The notes beneath the pieces are model-generated. The model was not told the origin of the DNA. It searched no databases and worked only from the letters and a program-made list of their open reading frames with translations. From NCBI RefSeq assembly GCF_046630445.1, contig NC_092339.1:55351501-55415500 (forward strand): a stretch of 64,000 bases of DNA, read 5' to 3'. Shown in pieces: positions 23,771-36,162 of the stretch. Both the position numbers and the translations under genes were made by a program. The stretch is from Rutidosis leptorrhynchoides. Lineage: Eukaryota; Streptophyta; Magnoliopsida; Asterales; Asteraceae. The stretch's first letter is position 1, and the number at the start of each line of letters is the position of its first letter.

Positions 23771-24507
23771 TTTTTTATGTGAATAGTAAATTAATTAATT
23801 TCGTTTTACTATTCATATGAATTAATTTAGATTTACTATTTTGTTAATTGAGTAATATATATATACATCATATACTTGTGACTCCGAAGGCTCAAATGAA
23901 TTTGACCATATAGTTATACGTTGTACCTTGCACATTAATTTTCAGTAGAAGCTTTAGATGCATATTATTTTCAGTAGAAGCTTTAGATGCACTTTTTTTT
24001 AATCACCAAATACCACAAACACTTTGTTTGCGTTTGTTCATAGTCATCAATGAAAACCATTTTCTTTAATTTTATTTTATACAATAAAATTAACGCATCA
24101 TTATTCTTTTCAAAAACAATAATCTATTGTTATTGTTCACTTGTGCCATGTTTAACAACAAAAGTCAACAACCTCTGTCTTGTTTGTTGTGGCAACCAAA
24201 AACAACCTTTGCTTTTGTTACCGAGAATCCAAGACCAAAAAACAATTAATTTTTAATTAATCTTTTATCAAAACCATAAATGATTTTATTGATCTACGTT
24301 GATATGGCCATAAAGAATTGATGGCTGACCTACTTTTGTAAGTGTATTTCGGCTATCATCCCGAAAACGCACAACGACCTTTTTTTTTTTATGAACTATT
24401 TGTTTCATATCTAGCTTAGGCAATTATTGTGAACATTTGGTCCCTATAAGAGCATTTATTTTTTAGACTTTTAGTTGATTTGTACTTGTCACAATTAGGG
24501 ATAGCAC

Positions 24508-24556
24508 CCGCGGGTCGTGGATGCGGATCCATTGGATCCATCACCCGTACCCGCGG
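24508..24556. repeat. imperfect 23-bp inverted repeat
   Basis: The arms 24508-24530 and 24534-24556 both carry CCGCGGGT and GGATCC in mirrored order, separated by ATT. The GC content is far above its surroundings. Confidence 0.55.
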
Positions 24557-25458
24557 ATTTTTTTTAAGAGACATCCAATTGAACCCTTGTTCGTTGAAAC
24601 AATTTGACTATATTTTTGCTCCCCATTATTAAACGGGCCATTTTGATGCACACTCTTAAAAAAATAATTTGTTTTTTAAGTTTTATTATTCAACCTCCTT
24701 TTTTCAACGGTCACGTTTTTAACAAAACATTTGACAAGTTTGGAAAAAAGTTTTTTATTGATTATCATCAAAAGTTTTCTATTGTCACTCTACTGGATGG
24801 AATTATGGCATACAACTAAAATTGCAACCCAACACTACATAAGAACAAAAAAGTTGTTTTTAATTAATATATGTATATGTGTTAAACTCGGAATAATAAT
24901 AACTTATTTTAGAAAATTAACATAAGACATGTTGAAACATTTTTGTCACATTTAGCTCATCAAGTCTAATACTTATCATTAATAGATTTTATCACGTCTA
25001 GGAGATGTTTACTTTTTTCTTGTATTAAGTCCTACTTTCATTTACCTTTGTTTGGAAAAAAGTTTTTTTTTTTACTTTGCTTTCCCCCTTTCTGTAAAAC
25101 TCATTTAAACACTTTCTTTGTTTTTTTTTTTTTTTTAAAAACTTCCTTTTTTTTACGTTACCCGTAAATTATAAATATATAAAAAAAACTTTTTGTTTAA
25201 ATTTTTTTTCTAGTTTTTAAAAGGCCACTTGACCAATTTTTTAATTCTTTCACAACACCTGATATCGTGATCGTGACCTTTCACCAAAGCAAGAGATATT
25301 CTTGATAAACTAAACACGGACTCGTGTTTGAAATTGTCGGCCACAAAAAAATTCATTTGATAAAAGTATATATATTTTTTTAGTTATAGAAGGAGACCAC
25401 TTCATTTTCAATACTTCATTTTTGATAAAAAAACTATTTCATTTTACCATCCCTTTTT

Positions 25459-25680
25459 TTTTACTTTAACTTTTAAGATATACTTTTAATAAAAATACAA
25501 ACTACTTTTTCTTATTTTAACTTTTAAGATTTACTTTTAATAAAAATACAAACTACTTTTTGTATTTTAACTTTTAAGATTTACTTTTAATAAAAGTACA
25601 AACTACTTTTTCTTATTTTAACTTTTAAGATTTACTTTTAATAAAAATACAAACTATTTTTTTATTTTAACTTTTAAAAT
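25459..25680. repeat. tandem repeat, unit about 61 bp, about four copies
   Basis: Each unit contains CTTTTAAGATTTACTTTTAA followed by TAAAAATACAAACTAC. Copies differ by only a few bases. Confidence 0.75.
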
Positions 25681-25894
25681 TATAAATTTAAGAATAAACA
25701 TTAGTATGCATGAAATAAATAATGATTAATTGCATAAGTAATCATAAATGTTAGATAACATATAAAGACCCCGTCGTATTCGTATTGATCGGAATTAATC
25801 TCGACCCATGGTACCGTGTTGTCAAATGACGTGTTGCGTACATAAAGTACCGTGTTGTCAAATGACGTGTTGCGTACAATCATGAGGTCTTATT

Positions 25895-26190
25895 AACATA
25901 AATATAAATGTTAGTGAAGTTAATAAGAGTTAGATTACAGAAAATATAATTCAGGTGGTATAACCGACCATATATAACTTAAATAACATAAATATAAATG
26001 TTAGTGAAGTTAGTAAAAGTTAGATTACAGAAATATAATTCAGGTGGTATAACCGACCATATATAACTTAAATAACATAAATATAAATGTTAGTGAAGTT
26101 AGTAAAAGTTAGATTACAGAAATATAATTCAGGTGGTATAACCGACCATATATAACTTAAATAACATAAATATAAATGTTAGTAGTTCAA
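25895..26190. repeat. tandem repeat, unit about 88 bp, about 3.3 copies
   Basis: The units start AACATAAATATAAATGTTAG and end ACCGACCATATATAACTTAA. The array lies in the element D leader, about 110 bp from the right-hand LTR. A shorter 35-bp duplication (GTACCGTGTTGTCAAATGAC...) precedes it at about 25809-25880. Confidence 0.8.
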
Positions 26191-26300
26191 AATTTGATAT
26201 ATTCGAGTCTGAAAATTATTAATAATTTCATACCTTGATTAGTGATTCGTGATCGTTTGAGATATCTTTTAATTACACTAAGCTTTTCGTGCTGATAACG

Positions 26301-26614
26301 TGTTATAATTCAGTAGGCTTATAACTACCTTTAGTGGTTCTTGACTGTAGAAGGTATATAGAGATAGAGATACTGTAAAACTGAGAAAACAAAGGTTGAA
26401 CAAAAGGTATGAGTAATTGGTTTTTTATTTATAGAAAAATGTACAATGAGAGTTTGGTGGCATTTGGAATCTAGAGAGAGAGAGTGTTTTTGTTAACCAA
26501 AAAAAATACATACCATAAACTCTAACTCAACACACCTATTTATACTCAAAAAAATATACTATGCAATATCTATAATAATAATAAAATTATCATCCAATTA
26601 TTACTTTTATAACA
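26301..26614 (-). repeat. Element D 5' LTR
   Basis: This is the right-hand 314-bp LTR. On the minus strand it is followed by CGTTATCAGCACG, the likely primer-binding site. Confidence 0.93.
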
Positions 26615-27851
26615 AATTTTAATATAAGTTAATTTTAATAATAAAGTTATGGTTTAGTTGGGTTATTGTAAGAAATATTTTACGGGTTTTAAGTCGAAAT
26701 TCTATCCGTGCAACGCTACGCGATTAATCATCACTGTAAGCTATGTTCTTCCTTTTTAATTTAATGTCTCGTAACTAAGTTATTATTATTCTTATTTGAG
26801 CCGAAGTAATCGTGATGTTGGGCTAAAATATTAAGACGGGGTTATTAAACTTTGGACCATAATTAAGGTTTGGGCAAAAGACCGACACTTGTGGAAATTG
26901 GACTATTCACTATTAATAGATGGGGGGTATTGTCTAATTGAGTGACAACTCATTGGAGTCTGTCGAACCTATCTTCAAATTAATTAACCTAATAATTAAT
27001 AATGATTATGGTTGTCCTATTTAGTGACGTTCATATGGAATCTGTTATAATCATTTAATTAATCAATTGGGTTGGGTAATTGATTATTCATTCTGATCAA
27101 GTGGATGAATTAATATTCATAAACTAATTAAAACAGGGGTGGATTACATACAGTGATAACTGGTGTAATTGTTGACAGAAGTGATAACTGCGTCACAGTT
27201 TAAATCCTTAATCAGTTGGAATATTTGACTTCGGGTATAAGGGTAATTTTACGAGGATACTCGCACTTTATATTTATGACCGATGGACTATTATGGACAA
27301 AAACCAGATAGACGTATCAAATAAACCAGGACAAAGGACAACTAACCCATGGTAACAAATTAAAATCAACACGTCAAACATCATGATTACGAAAGTTTAA
27401 ATAAGCATAATTCTTTTATTGTATTTCTCATCGTATCTTTATTTACTGTCATTTTATTACTCGCAATTTTGTTTACTGTCATTTTATTTATTGTCATTAT
27501 TTTACGCACTTTAATTATCGTCATTTATCTTTGCGCTTAAAATATAGAATCGACAAACCGGTCATTAAACGGTAAAACCCCCCTTTTATAATAATATTAC
27601 TACTTATATAATTATATATCTTTTGTATAAATATAGTTGTTAAAAATATAGTAAGTATCACCAGCTCCCTGTGGAACGAACCGGACTTACTAAAAACTAC
27701 ATTACTCTACGATTAGGTACACTGCCTATAGTGTTGTAGCAAGGTTTAGGTATATCCCATCCGTAAATTAATAAAACTTGTGTCATATTTTGTAGTATTT
27801 CCTAGTAAAAATAATACTATTTCGTACCCTCACGCTACATCATCAAGTTTT

Positions 27852-27869
27852 TGGCGCCGCTGCCGGGGA
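27852..27869 (+). promoter_or_regulatory. Primer-binding site of Athila-B
   Basis: TGGCGCCGCTGCCGGGGA lies six bases after the 5' LTR. The same sequence follows the Athila-A LTR at 38832-38849. It resembles the tRNA-Asp-type PBS of Athila elements. Confidence 0.85.
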
Positions 27870-29306
27870 GCGCTAAAACGCTATATTTTTAATTTATATC
27901 TGTAAAAATATAGTTATAAAAAAAAGTAATTTCGGGGACACTTTTTGTGTTTTCACGGGGTATTTAAGTTTTTTTTTTTTTAGTTTTTGATTGATTAAAG
28001 ATATATTAATTTAAATATAATAATTTAATAAATATAATAATATAATAATATTGAAATAAAATATAATAATATAATAATATTTTAGAATCAAATTTGATAC
28101 GTAAAAGTTTTAAAAGTTTTAAAAAGTCGTATTTATTAAATATTTCAAGGGTATATTATGTAACTTATAATTAATAATTTCTATAATGTCGCTTTCATGT
28201 GAATAGTAAATTAATTAATTTCTTTCCTTTACTATTTTGAATCGTAAAAGTTTTAAAAAGTCGTATTTATTAAATATTTCAGGGGTATATTATGTAACTT
28301 GCAATTAATAATTTCTATCATGTCGCTTTCATGTGAATAGTAAATTAATTAATTTCTTTTCATTTACTATTCATGAATAGTAAATGAGTTAAAAAAAAGT
28401 TTTGAAAAAAAAATAATAATAATAAAAAAATTATTAATTCCTTTAAAAAAAAATTTTGGGTAAAAAAAATCGTTTTTTTTTAAAGAAAAAAAATTTCGTT
28501 TTAAAAAAAAAATTGTGTAAAAAAAATCGTTTTTTTTAAAGAAAAAAAATCGTTTTTTTAAAAAAAAAATTCGTTTTAAAAAAAAAAATTGTAAAAAAAA
28601 TCGTTTTTTTAAAGAAAATTTTTTTAAAAAAAAAGTTTTAAAAAAAATATATATAAAAAAAAATTTTAAAAAAATTTTTTTTTAAAATCCTTAAAAAACG
28701 AAATATAAAAAAAAAATTAAAAAAAAAGTTTTTTTTTATTACCTTTAGATTTTTAGACTCTAGTTACAATTTTTAGTATTAAGTTTAGTTTTGCCATAGT
28801 TATTTTTATTTCTAGAATTTTTAGGTTTGCCGTAAAATCCCTTAAGTGCTTATTCCTTAGACTAAGATTTATGTGCTTTAGAATTTTGCGACGCCGTTTT
28901 TCGCGCTACTTTCTTATTTTTATTTTTCGACGCCTATTTTTCGACCTTTTATTTTTCGATCTTTTTCGACGCGCAATCTTTTTCTTTCTTATTTCTCTCT
29001 ATTCTAGTTTTAGGACATAGATTTTTATTCTACTTCTTATCTAAATTTCTTAAAATTACAAAAATTTATTTTAAGTGGTTAAATTGATAGACATCAAAAT
29101 TTTCTGGTTCGTAGTAATAGTTGGATTTGTACGTGGACCGGGTTATTGGAGCCAAACTGTCCTCAATTATATTGAGACCAAACGAATCCTGCCCCTCTGC
29201 TGCATCTTTTGGCTATTCGAAACGTGGGCAAAATCAGAAAAGTCTATTAATTGGATAACTTATATAATTTTTCTTTCCTTTTAAAAACTAATAGGATATT
29301 CAGTGA
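27870..29306 (+). other. Athila-B 5' leader
   Basis: Non-coding. It contains a tandem duplication of about 130 bp (about 28113-28239 and 28246-28360) and 28380-28740, which is almost only A and T runs. The end (about 29070-29160) is closely conserved with 40230-40339 in the second Athila leader. The 69-codon frame at 29075-29284 lacks an ATG. Confidence 0.7.
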
Positions 29307-31961
29307 ATGCACCGAGTAAAACGTTCACCACCTTTCATACGTTCACCACCTATAACTCGATCAAGACATCTATCCAATATTGTCGCCGTTGATTTTTCTT
29401 TAGAATCATCATCTAGTCGACCAAGAACTCCAACTCAAATTTCCGATAATCCATCTTTTGAACCTGACCTCACAATTGAGAATTCGGAGAATATTCAGGG
29501 ACAATTCCAAGATCCAGAACCACTAATCATTCCTCCTGAACCACAAACCATTAAATCAGAATCTTCTAGTGATTCGTATTCAACAAATTCAATTATGGAA
29601 AATCTGGAACCTCTAAGTATGGAAGACCGAATGAGAGTCACACGCACGGGCCAAGGTCACGCCATTATTAAGCCAGACATTAATGCGCCAGATTATGAAA
29701 TCAAAGGACAAATCCTACACATGGTAACTAATCAGTGCCAATATAGTGGTGCGCCGAAGGAAGATCCAAACGAACATCTTCGTACGTTTAATAGGATCTG
29801 TACACTATTCAAAATCCGAGAAGTTGAGGATGAATAGATCTATCTCATGTTGTTTCTCTGGACTTTAAAGGGAGAAGCCAAAGATTGGTTAGAATCGTTA
29901 CCTGAAGGGGCGATTGACACATGGGATGTTTTAGTTGAGAAATTTCTTAAAAGATTCTTTCCGGCATCTAAAGCCGTGAGACTTCAAGGAGAAATTGTTA
30001 CGTTCACACAAAAGTCAAATGAAACTCTATATGAGGCGTGGACAAGATTTGGAAAGTTGTTGAGAGGATGTCCTCAACACGGTTTAGACACTTATCAAAT
30101 AGTACAAATATTCTACCAAGGTGTCAACGTTGCTACACGAAAAGACATCGACATAACAGCCGGTGGTTCCATTATGAAGAAAACCGCAACTGAAGCTTAC
30201 AAAATTATTGATAACACAGCCTCCCACTCTCATGAGTGGCACCAAGAGAAAGATATATATCGTTCATCTAAAGTGGCTAGAGCCGATTCTAGCCATAACT
30301 TTGATTCCGTTTCTGCAAAAATAGATGCTTTCGAGAGACGAATGAAAAAGATGAATAAAGATATTCACGCAATACGAATCCGTTGTGAGTAATGCGGTGG
30401 ACCACACTTAATGAAAGACTGTCACATTGAACAAACGATGGAACAACATGCGAATGTTGTCTACATGAACCAAAGGCTGGAAAATAGTTATCAGAATAAT
30501 TATCAACCGCCAAGGCCAAACTTCAATCGAAATCAAAACATTCTTTACAATCCAAAAGGACCCGACAATAACTCGTATAACCAACAAGGTCTGAATAACC
30601 AACCAACTCAAAACAACACTTTCAATCAACAAAGACCTGGCTTGTATAAACCACCACAACAAACCGAAGATAAAAAGTCAAATCTGGAAGAAGTGGTATT
30701 TAAGCTAGTTGAATCTCAAACACAATTTATTGAAACTCAAACTCAAACGAATGAGAGGTTTGATCAGTCATTTAGAACTCAACAAGCTTCTATTTTGAAT
30801 CTAGAAAAACAAGTAGGTACTCTTGTTAGATTGATGAGTGAAAGGAAACAAGGAAAGCTACCGAGTAATACTGAAGTAAATCCTCGGAATGAAAATGTTA
30901 ATATGGTTTCAACAAATTCTGAAAAACCAGCATCAGAAGATGGGGAGGTTTTAGATGTAAGTAACAATGAAGAAGTTACACCACCACCACCACCCGAGTA
31001 TGTAAAGCCAGTGGTGGCACCATACAGACCACCCATCCCGTTTCCAAGAAAAGGAGTTGAGTATGAGCAAGTAATAGGTAATAAAGTTTGTGATACCTCT
31101 GGAAAGAAGAAGAAGAATAATAAAAAAGTGCAAGAAACAAAAACAGTAGAAGTAAACCCGGTGAAGACAGTTCCACCAAATCCTCCACCTAGGGTAGGTG
31201 ATCCGGGTGAATTTATTGTTCCTTGTCTACTTAGTGACTGTGTCATGTATGATGCACTAGCAGATTTAGGTTCAAGTGTGAGTGTTATGCCTCTTTCATT
31301 ATATAAGAGATTAGATGTAGGTGAGTTAACTCCAACAGATATGAGTGTTCGACTCCTTGATCAAACCATTAAGCACCCAGTTGGAATTGCTAACAACCTA
31401 CCCGTTCAAGTAGGTAATTTAACCTTTCTAGTCGAATTCATTGTCATTGACATAGAAGAGGACGCAAACGTTCCTCTAATTTTAGGTCGACCATTCTTAG
31501 CGTCCACCGGGGCGTTATTTGATGTAAGAAAGGGTAGAATGACACTTAGTAATGATGAGAAATCGATCACCTTTATGATTCGAAAGTCTAAATCTCCACC
31601 AACCAAAACCGTTGAACCAGCGGAAACGATTGGTAAGAACCATGTTGCTTTACCAACTCCAACGGTAGTGCTTAACAATAATAAAACGCCTAAGTGTGGG
31701 GAAAATGAAGTAACACCTAATGATGACCTGATAACAAAGAACCCCGTTGTTGATACGAAATTAAATGATCCCGTTATTAATAGTTCAATGAAGAAACTTA
31801 TTAAACGGATTCGCGATGCTAGAACCAAGGGGAACTCTAAGTTATATAACCGGTTAGTATCCAATCTGTCGCCTAAAGAAAAGGCGAAACTAGTTGAAAT
31901 TGTGGATATTACACAGGAATACGACCAATGGCTTAAAAAAAGTCATAGATATGCAAGTTGA
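29307..31961 (+). pseudogene. Athila-B gag-protease, one frame with two in-frame stops
   Basis: A single reading frame of about 884 codons begins at ATG 29307 and ends at TAG 31961. It is broken by TAG at 29835-29837 and TAA at 30390-30392. The capsid part has the retrotransposon gag pattern (WTLKGEAKDWLESLPEGAI, then FLKRFFPASKA and TLYEAWTRFGKLLRGCPQHG). A zinc knuckle C-x2-C-x3-H-x4-C follows (CGGPHLMKDC); the second stop replaces a residue inside it. An Asn/Gln/Pro-rich spacer comes next. The aspartic protease has DALADLGSSVSVMPLSLY (active-site Asp) and PLILGRPFLAS. Nothing of RT follows. Normal Athila polyproteins continue with RT, RNase H and integrase, so this is an internal deletion. 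Confidence 0.9.
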
Positions 31962-34393
31962 TTATGGTCCAAGAGAAATTGACGATGAAGTTATTCACAA
32001 TTTCGACACCACAGCTACCTAAGTGTGGGGAGATTCAAGTGTTCTAAAAAGAAAATGCTCTCTAGAGTTATTTGTTCTGTTCTCGTGTAGTTCCGAGAAT
32101 GGAATCCGATTGGTCTTTTCCACTAGCAGACACTAAAGAACTAGTTTTCTCCCCCCATTCTGAATTTTTTTGTTTTTTAGGTTTTATATGAAATTAATAT
32201 GTTTTCTTTTTAAGTTTTGTGTGAATTTAAAAACAAAAATTTACTTTATTTCATTAAGTTGAAAAAAAAATGATTTCTAAAATTCGTCGTGAGTTGAAGA
32301 CTAGGTCGTTGAGCCGAAATTACTTTACCCGAGGGCGGGGCGAAAAATTTTGTCATCATTATTTTTAATTTTATTGATTTAAAGTATGCAAAAAAAAAAA
32401 TATTTGATTTTATAAATTTTTGAACGTGGGGTAATATACCCAACTTTAAAAATATGTATATATGTTTGTATTTTATCATGTAAAGAACAGGGTAAAACAA
32501 CGCACTTTCAAAGACTAACATTAAGTTCAGCAAAAGCTACTGATTTTGACGACAAGATGCAAAACAACAAATGTGATATAATAAATGAAGGAATGAACGA
32601 TGAGGCGCGCCATCTATCATTCGACGAGCTTTGTAATTACAAACTGGGTATTTTTAATCACTTTCCTACACTAATCACCCTCATGAATTTATAATTATAG
32701 TCTGATTTCATGCAAATGAGGGCATTGCATGATCTCAAGTGTGGAGAAGGGTTATAAATTCTCTCGGGTTTATACTTGGCTTATTTTCTAAATATTATGA
32801 AAATTTTAAAATTTTTTAACTAAATGAATTCAAAATCATGTTTATACATATTTATGAACGATAAAACTAGGTGTTAATGCCGAAATTATTGTTACCTCGG
32901 AAAGGACATAAATTGAGAAACAACTAAAACGCTTGAATTTATTTATTAAGATATAAAAAGACGCATGAAAAAAACCAAGTGTGGGGAGAATGTACCAAGT
33001 TATTCAATTAAAAACTATCTATCACATGTTTTTGTAAAGTTATTGCAGGTGCTTTTACTTTGGACTAAATTAACTGGTTTACCCGATTTACTGTAAGAAA
33101 GATGGATCTACACGATGAATCAATTCCATCATTAAAAGGAAGTAAAGTCTTCCGAAAAAGACACGCGCTTCTTGATTTAGGTCATGAAGTTGTCGTCCAG
33201 ACCAGCTGTAGGTTGACGAAAAATCTAGAAAAGTCATCTCTAAAATCAGCAGGAAATCCACGGACCTCAGCATCAAACAGGGTCGCCATGTGGTCAGATT
33301 TATCCTAACCATGAGAAGGATTTATCTCGTACAATGGGGGGCACCGTGCAAATTAGCTTGATAAGACTAATGAATCAGATCCCCAGAAAGGATAATCTCC
33401 TTAAAGATTAAAAATCAGCTTTTAAGACTGATATTACTCAATCCTTGAGATTGACCTTAAAGATTGAGAATTCAAACTCATGGAATTCGATGATATCTAA
33501 ACTCGAGCTTGAACGAGAAAATATTTTGATCAAAAATAAAACCGATTTGTTTTCTGAAAACCTATTTTCAATGCGTTCATTACCATTGAACGTAAAATCC
33601 TGAGAATTCATTGGAATTCATTAGGTCACCTGAACCAAATCGGGTGTCAACCGTAAGAACGGTCATTGCATAGCATGGTCGGAGACAGGACCTTGTGCCA
33701 AACCGACAAATTATAAGGGTGAGCTTTACTATTGCTCCTACAAAGGATAGTAAAAGCATCCGACACGTTTTTAGACAATAATTAAAAGCATGTCACGGGA
33801 CATTGCCTTAACAGTTTCTTGTTCATCGCTTTCCTTTACAACCGGACGGTAGTTTGCCGAAAGGTAATATACGGGACAAGTTAACTGGACGTGTTGCTTT
33901 CCTAATACAAGGTTAGCAAGTGGGTAACACAAAACCACAAGTGTTGAGCTAAAATTTTCAAATCTGAAACCCACACAACCCACAAAAATATTTTGCAAAC
34001 ACCGGTGAAGGGTTATTCCGGAAAACTTGTCTAGGGTAAAAGCTAGATTGAATTTTCAAAAGATCAAATGTTTTCATAAAGATCCAATTTCCTAACGGAT
34101 CTAAATTTTCATAGTCATGTGAAACTGTAAACCGCCTTTCAAATGTGCACTTTCCTTTGGAAACCGAAAGTAAATCGGCTATTTGATTGCAAGTGTCGTT
34201 GACCTAAACCCGAGGCAACTGTGGATGACACACCCACCTTTAACCATGGTTCTATCGTTACTATCATTGTTTATACCACCATATCAAAATCACTGATGTA
34301 CAAAGTGTGATGAATAAAAAAGTGATTCATGTATGTTTTTATTTCAAGTTCTGTATTACTTGAGGACAAGCAACGCTCAAGTGTGGGGATATT
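31962..34393 (+). other. Athila-B 3' region with deletion junctions
   Basis: From about 31985 it matches Athila-A just before the integrase stop. It then follows A 1347-1520, jumps to A about 2525-2705 (B 32210-32400), and jumps again to A about 5235 (B about 32415). The remainder is the long Athila 3' region and ends at AAGTGTGGGGATATT before the 3' LTR. The motif AAGTGTGGGGA or a close variant occurs at about 32022, 32740, 32983 and 34377. The inverted repeat ACCGTAAGAACGGT is at 33650-33663. The frames at 33088-33312 (minus) and 33102-33308 (plus) overlap and neither is supported as a gene. Confidence 0.75.
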
Positions 34394-36162
34394 TGATAAG
34401 GCTAAAAAGGAACATATATTTCATAGCAATATCCCTCCTAAATAATAGGTTTTCATATGTAATTGTATTATATTTTCATTGTAATTGTTTAAATAAATAA
34501 GTGCGAGGACAAAAGGCGAAAACGAAGATTTGAAGACGCAAACGTCCAAAAAGCTCAAATGTACAAGATACAATCCAAGTGGTTCAAATTATTGATGAGA
34601 AACGTCTAAAAATGACAAGAGTACAAGTTACAAAACGCAAAGTACAAGATATTAAATTGTACGCAAGGACGTTCGAAAATTCGGAACCGAGACATGAACC
34701 AGCTTTCAACGCTCGACGCAACGGAGCTAAAATTACAAGTTAACTATGCTCAAGAATATAATATAATATTTAAATAATTCATAATAAGAATAATAATAAA
34801 TAATAAAAAGTTGTTAATTGAGCATAGTTAAGGGGTCATAAGTGAAAATTTCAAATCACCAATTGCCTATAAAATGGAATTCACGGAGTAATGAAAAAAT
34901 ACACCTTTCTTCATATTTCTTTCTCTCTTCTGTAATATGTAATATATATTTATATTATAATTTTAATATAAGTTAATTTTAATAATAAAGTTATGGTTTA
35001 GTTGGGTTATTGTAAGAAATATTTTACGGGTTTTAAGTCGAAATTCTGTCCGTGCAACGCTACGCGATTAATCATCACTGTAAGCTATGTTCTTCCTTTT
35101 TAATTTAATGTCTCGTAACTAAGTTATTATTATGCTGGGCTAAAATATTAAGACGGGGTTATTGAACTTTGGACCATAATTAAGGTTTGGGCAAAAGACC
35201 GACACTTGTGGAAATTGGACTATTCACTATTAATAGATGGGGGGTATTGTCTAATTGAGTGACAACTCATTGGAGTCTGTCGAACCTATCTTCAAATTAA
35301 TTAACCTAATAATTAATAATGATTATGGTTGTCCTATTTAGTGACGTTCATATGGAATCTGTTATAATCATTTAATTAATCAATTGGGTTGGGTAATTGA
35401 TTATTCATTCTGATCAAGTGGATGAATTAATATTCATAAACTAATTAAAACAGGGGTGGATTACATACAGTGATAACTGGTGTAATTGTTGACAGAAGTG
35501 ATAACTGCGTCACAGTTTAAATCCTTAATCAGTTGGAATATTTGACTTCGGGTATAAGGGTAATTTTACGAGGATACTCGCACTTTATATTTATGACCGA
35601 TGGACTATTATGGACAAAAACCAGATAGACGTATCAAATAAACCAGGACAAAGGACAATTAACCCATGGTAATAAATTAAAATCAACACGTCAAACATCA
35701 TGATTACGGAAGTTTAAATAAGCATAATTCTTTTATTGTATTTCTCATCATATCTTTATTTACTGTCATTTTATTACTCGCAATTTTATTTACTGTCATT
35801 TTATTTATTGTCATTATTTTACGCACTTTAATTATCGTCATTTATCTTTGCGCTTAAAATATAGAATCGACAAACCGGTCATTAAACGGTAAAACCCCCC
35901 TTTTATAATAATATTACTACTTATATAATTATATATATTTTGTATAAATATAGTTGTTAAAAATATAGTAAGTATCACCAGCTCCCTGTGGAACGAACCG
36001 GACTTACTAAAAACTACACTACTCTACGATTAGGTACACTGCCTATAGTGTTGTAGCAAGGTTTAGGTATATCCCATCCGTAAATTAATAAAACTTGTGT
36101 CATATTTTGTAGTATTTCCTAGTAAAAATAATACTATTTCGTACCCTCACGCTACATCATCA
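34394..36162 (+). repeat. Athila-B 3' LTR
   Basis: This uninterrupted 1769-bp LTR begins TGATAAGGCT and ends CATCATCA. The TATA box is at 34868-34874. The 14-bp inverted repeat arms are at 34740-34753 and 34818-34831. CATAG follows at 36163-36167. Confidence 0.95.

Larger units (their letters stand above)
23516..26300 (-). other. Element D leader side: AT-rich, repeat-filled, no gag
   Basis: Gag and the 5' leader are expected here but no gag is recognisable. Instead there are tandem repeats (separate entries), long T runs and an imperfect inverted repeat at 24508-24556. Short frames such as 24604-24819 have no family character. Either gag was lost and replaced, or it decayed beyond recognition. 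Confidence 0.55.
20072..26614 (-). mobile_element. Element D: degenerate Ty1/copia retrotransposon
   Basis: Two 314-bp LTRs (20072-20385 and 26301-26614) begin TGTTATAATT and end TTTTATAACA. AATTT flanks both sides (20067-20071 and 26615-26619). The uninterrupted Athila-B 3' LTR has this pentamer once, which confirms the insertion site. A purine tract (CCAAGGGGGAG on the minus strand, 20386-20396) adjoins the left LTR and CGTTATCAGCACG adjoins the right LTR, so the element reads right to left. Pol relics are in copia order (integrase, RT, RNase H). Gag is not visible. The LTRs are very alike while pol is full of breaks, so this was probably already a defective lineage when it last moved. Confidence 0.92.
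19502..27845 (+). repeat. Athila-B 5' LTR, interrupted by copia D
   Basis: The LTR pieces are 19502-20071 and 26615-27845. They begin TGATAAGGCT and end CTACATCATCA. Without the insertion the LTR is about 1796 bp against 1769 bp for the 3' copy. The difference is a block of about 27 bp near 26795-26820 that is missing at about 35133. A CCAAT-like motif and TATA box lie at 19966-19982, preceded by a 14-bp perfect inverted repeat (19848-19861 and 19926-19939). Confidence 0.9.
19502..36162 (+). mobile_element. Athila-B: non-autonomous Athila element (gag-protease only)
   Basis: This is a complete element with a 5' LTR (19502-27845, split by copia D), a PBS (27852-27869), a leader, a gag-protease frame (29307-31961), a 3' region, and a 3' LTR (34394-36162). 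CATAG occurs on both sides (19497-19501 and 36163-36167), a clean 5-bp target duplication. Compared with Athila-A, the interval from protease to the integrase end is missing (junction about 31960-31980). The small ORF, the spacer with the ATHILA exon 1 and intron, and exon 2 are also missing (junctions about 32180-32215 and 32400-32420). The LTRs differ by roughly ten substitutions plus one indel of about 27 bp, by my hand comparison, so insertion is recent. Movement would need enzymes from another copy. Confidence 0.9.

Noticed and set aside
25895..26190. CRISPR-like direct repeats
   Set aside because: Units are contiguous with no unique spacers, and the context is a plant retrotransposon.
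29075..29284. Leader ORF conserved at 40236-40340
   Set aside because: It has no ATG start. Conservation is explained by shared Athila leader sequence.
30779..31864. Several minus-strand frames under gag-protease (30779-31246, 30951-31133, 30976-31188, 31406-31864)
   Set aside because: They are shadows of a recognisable gag-protease frame on the plus strand.
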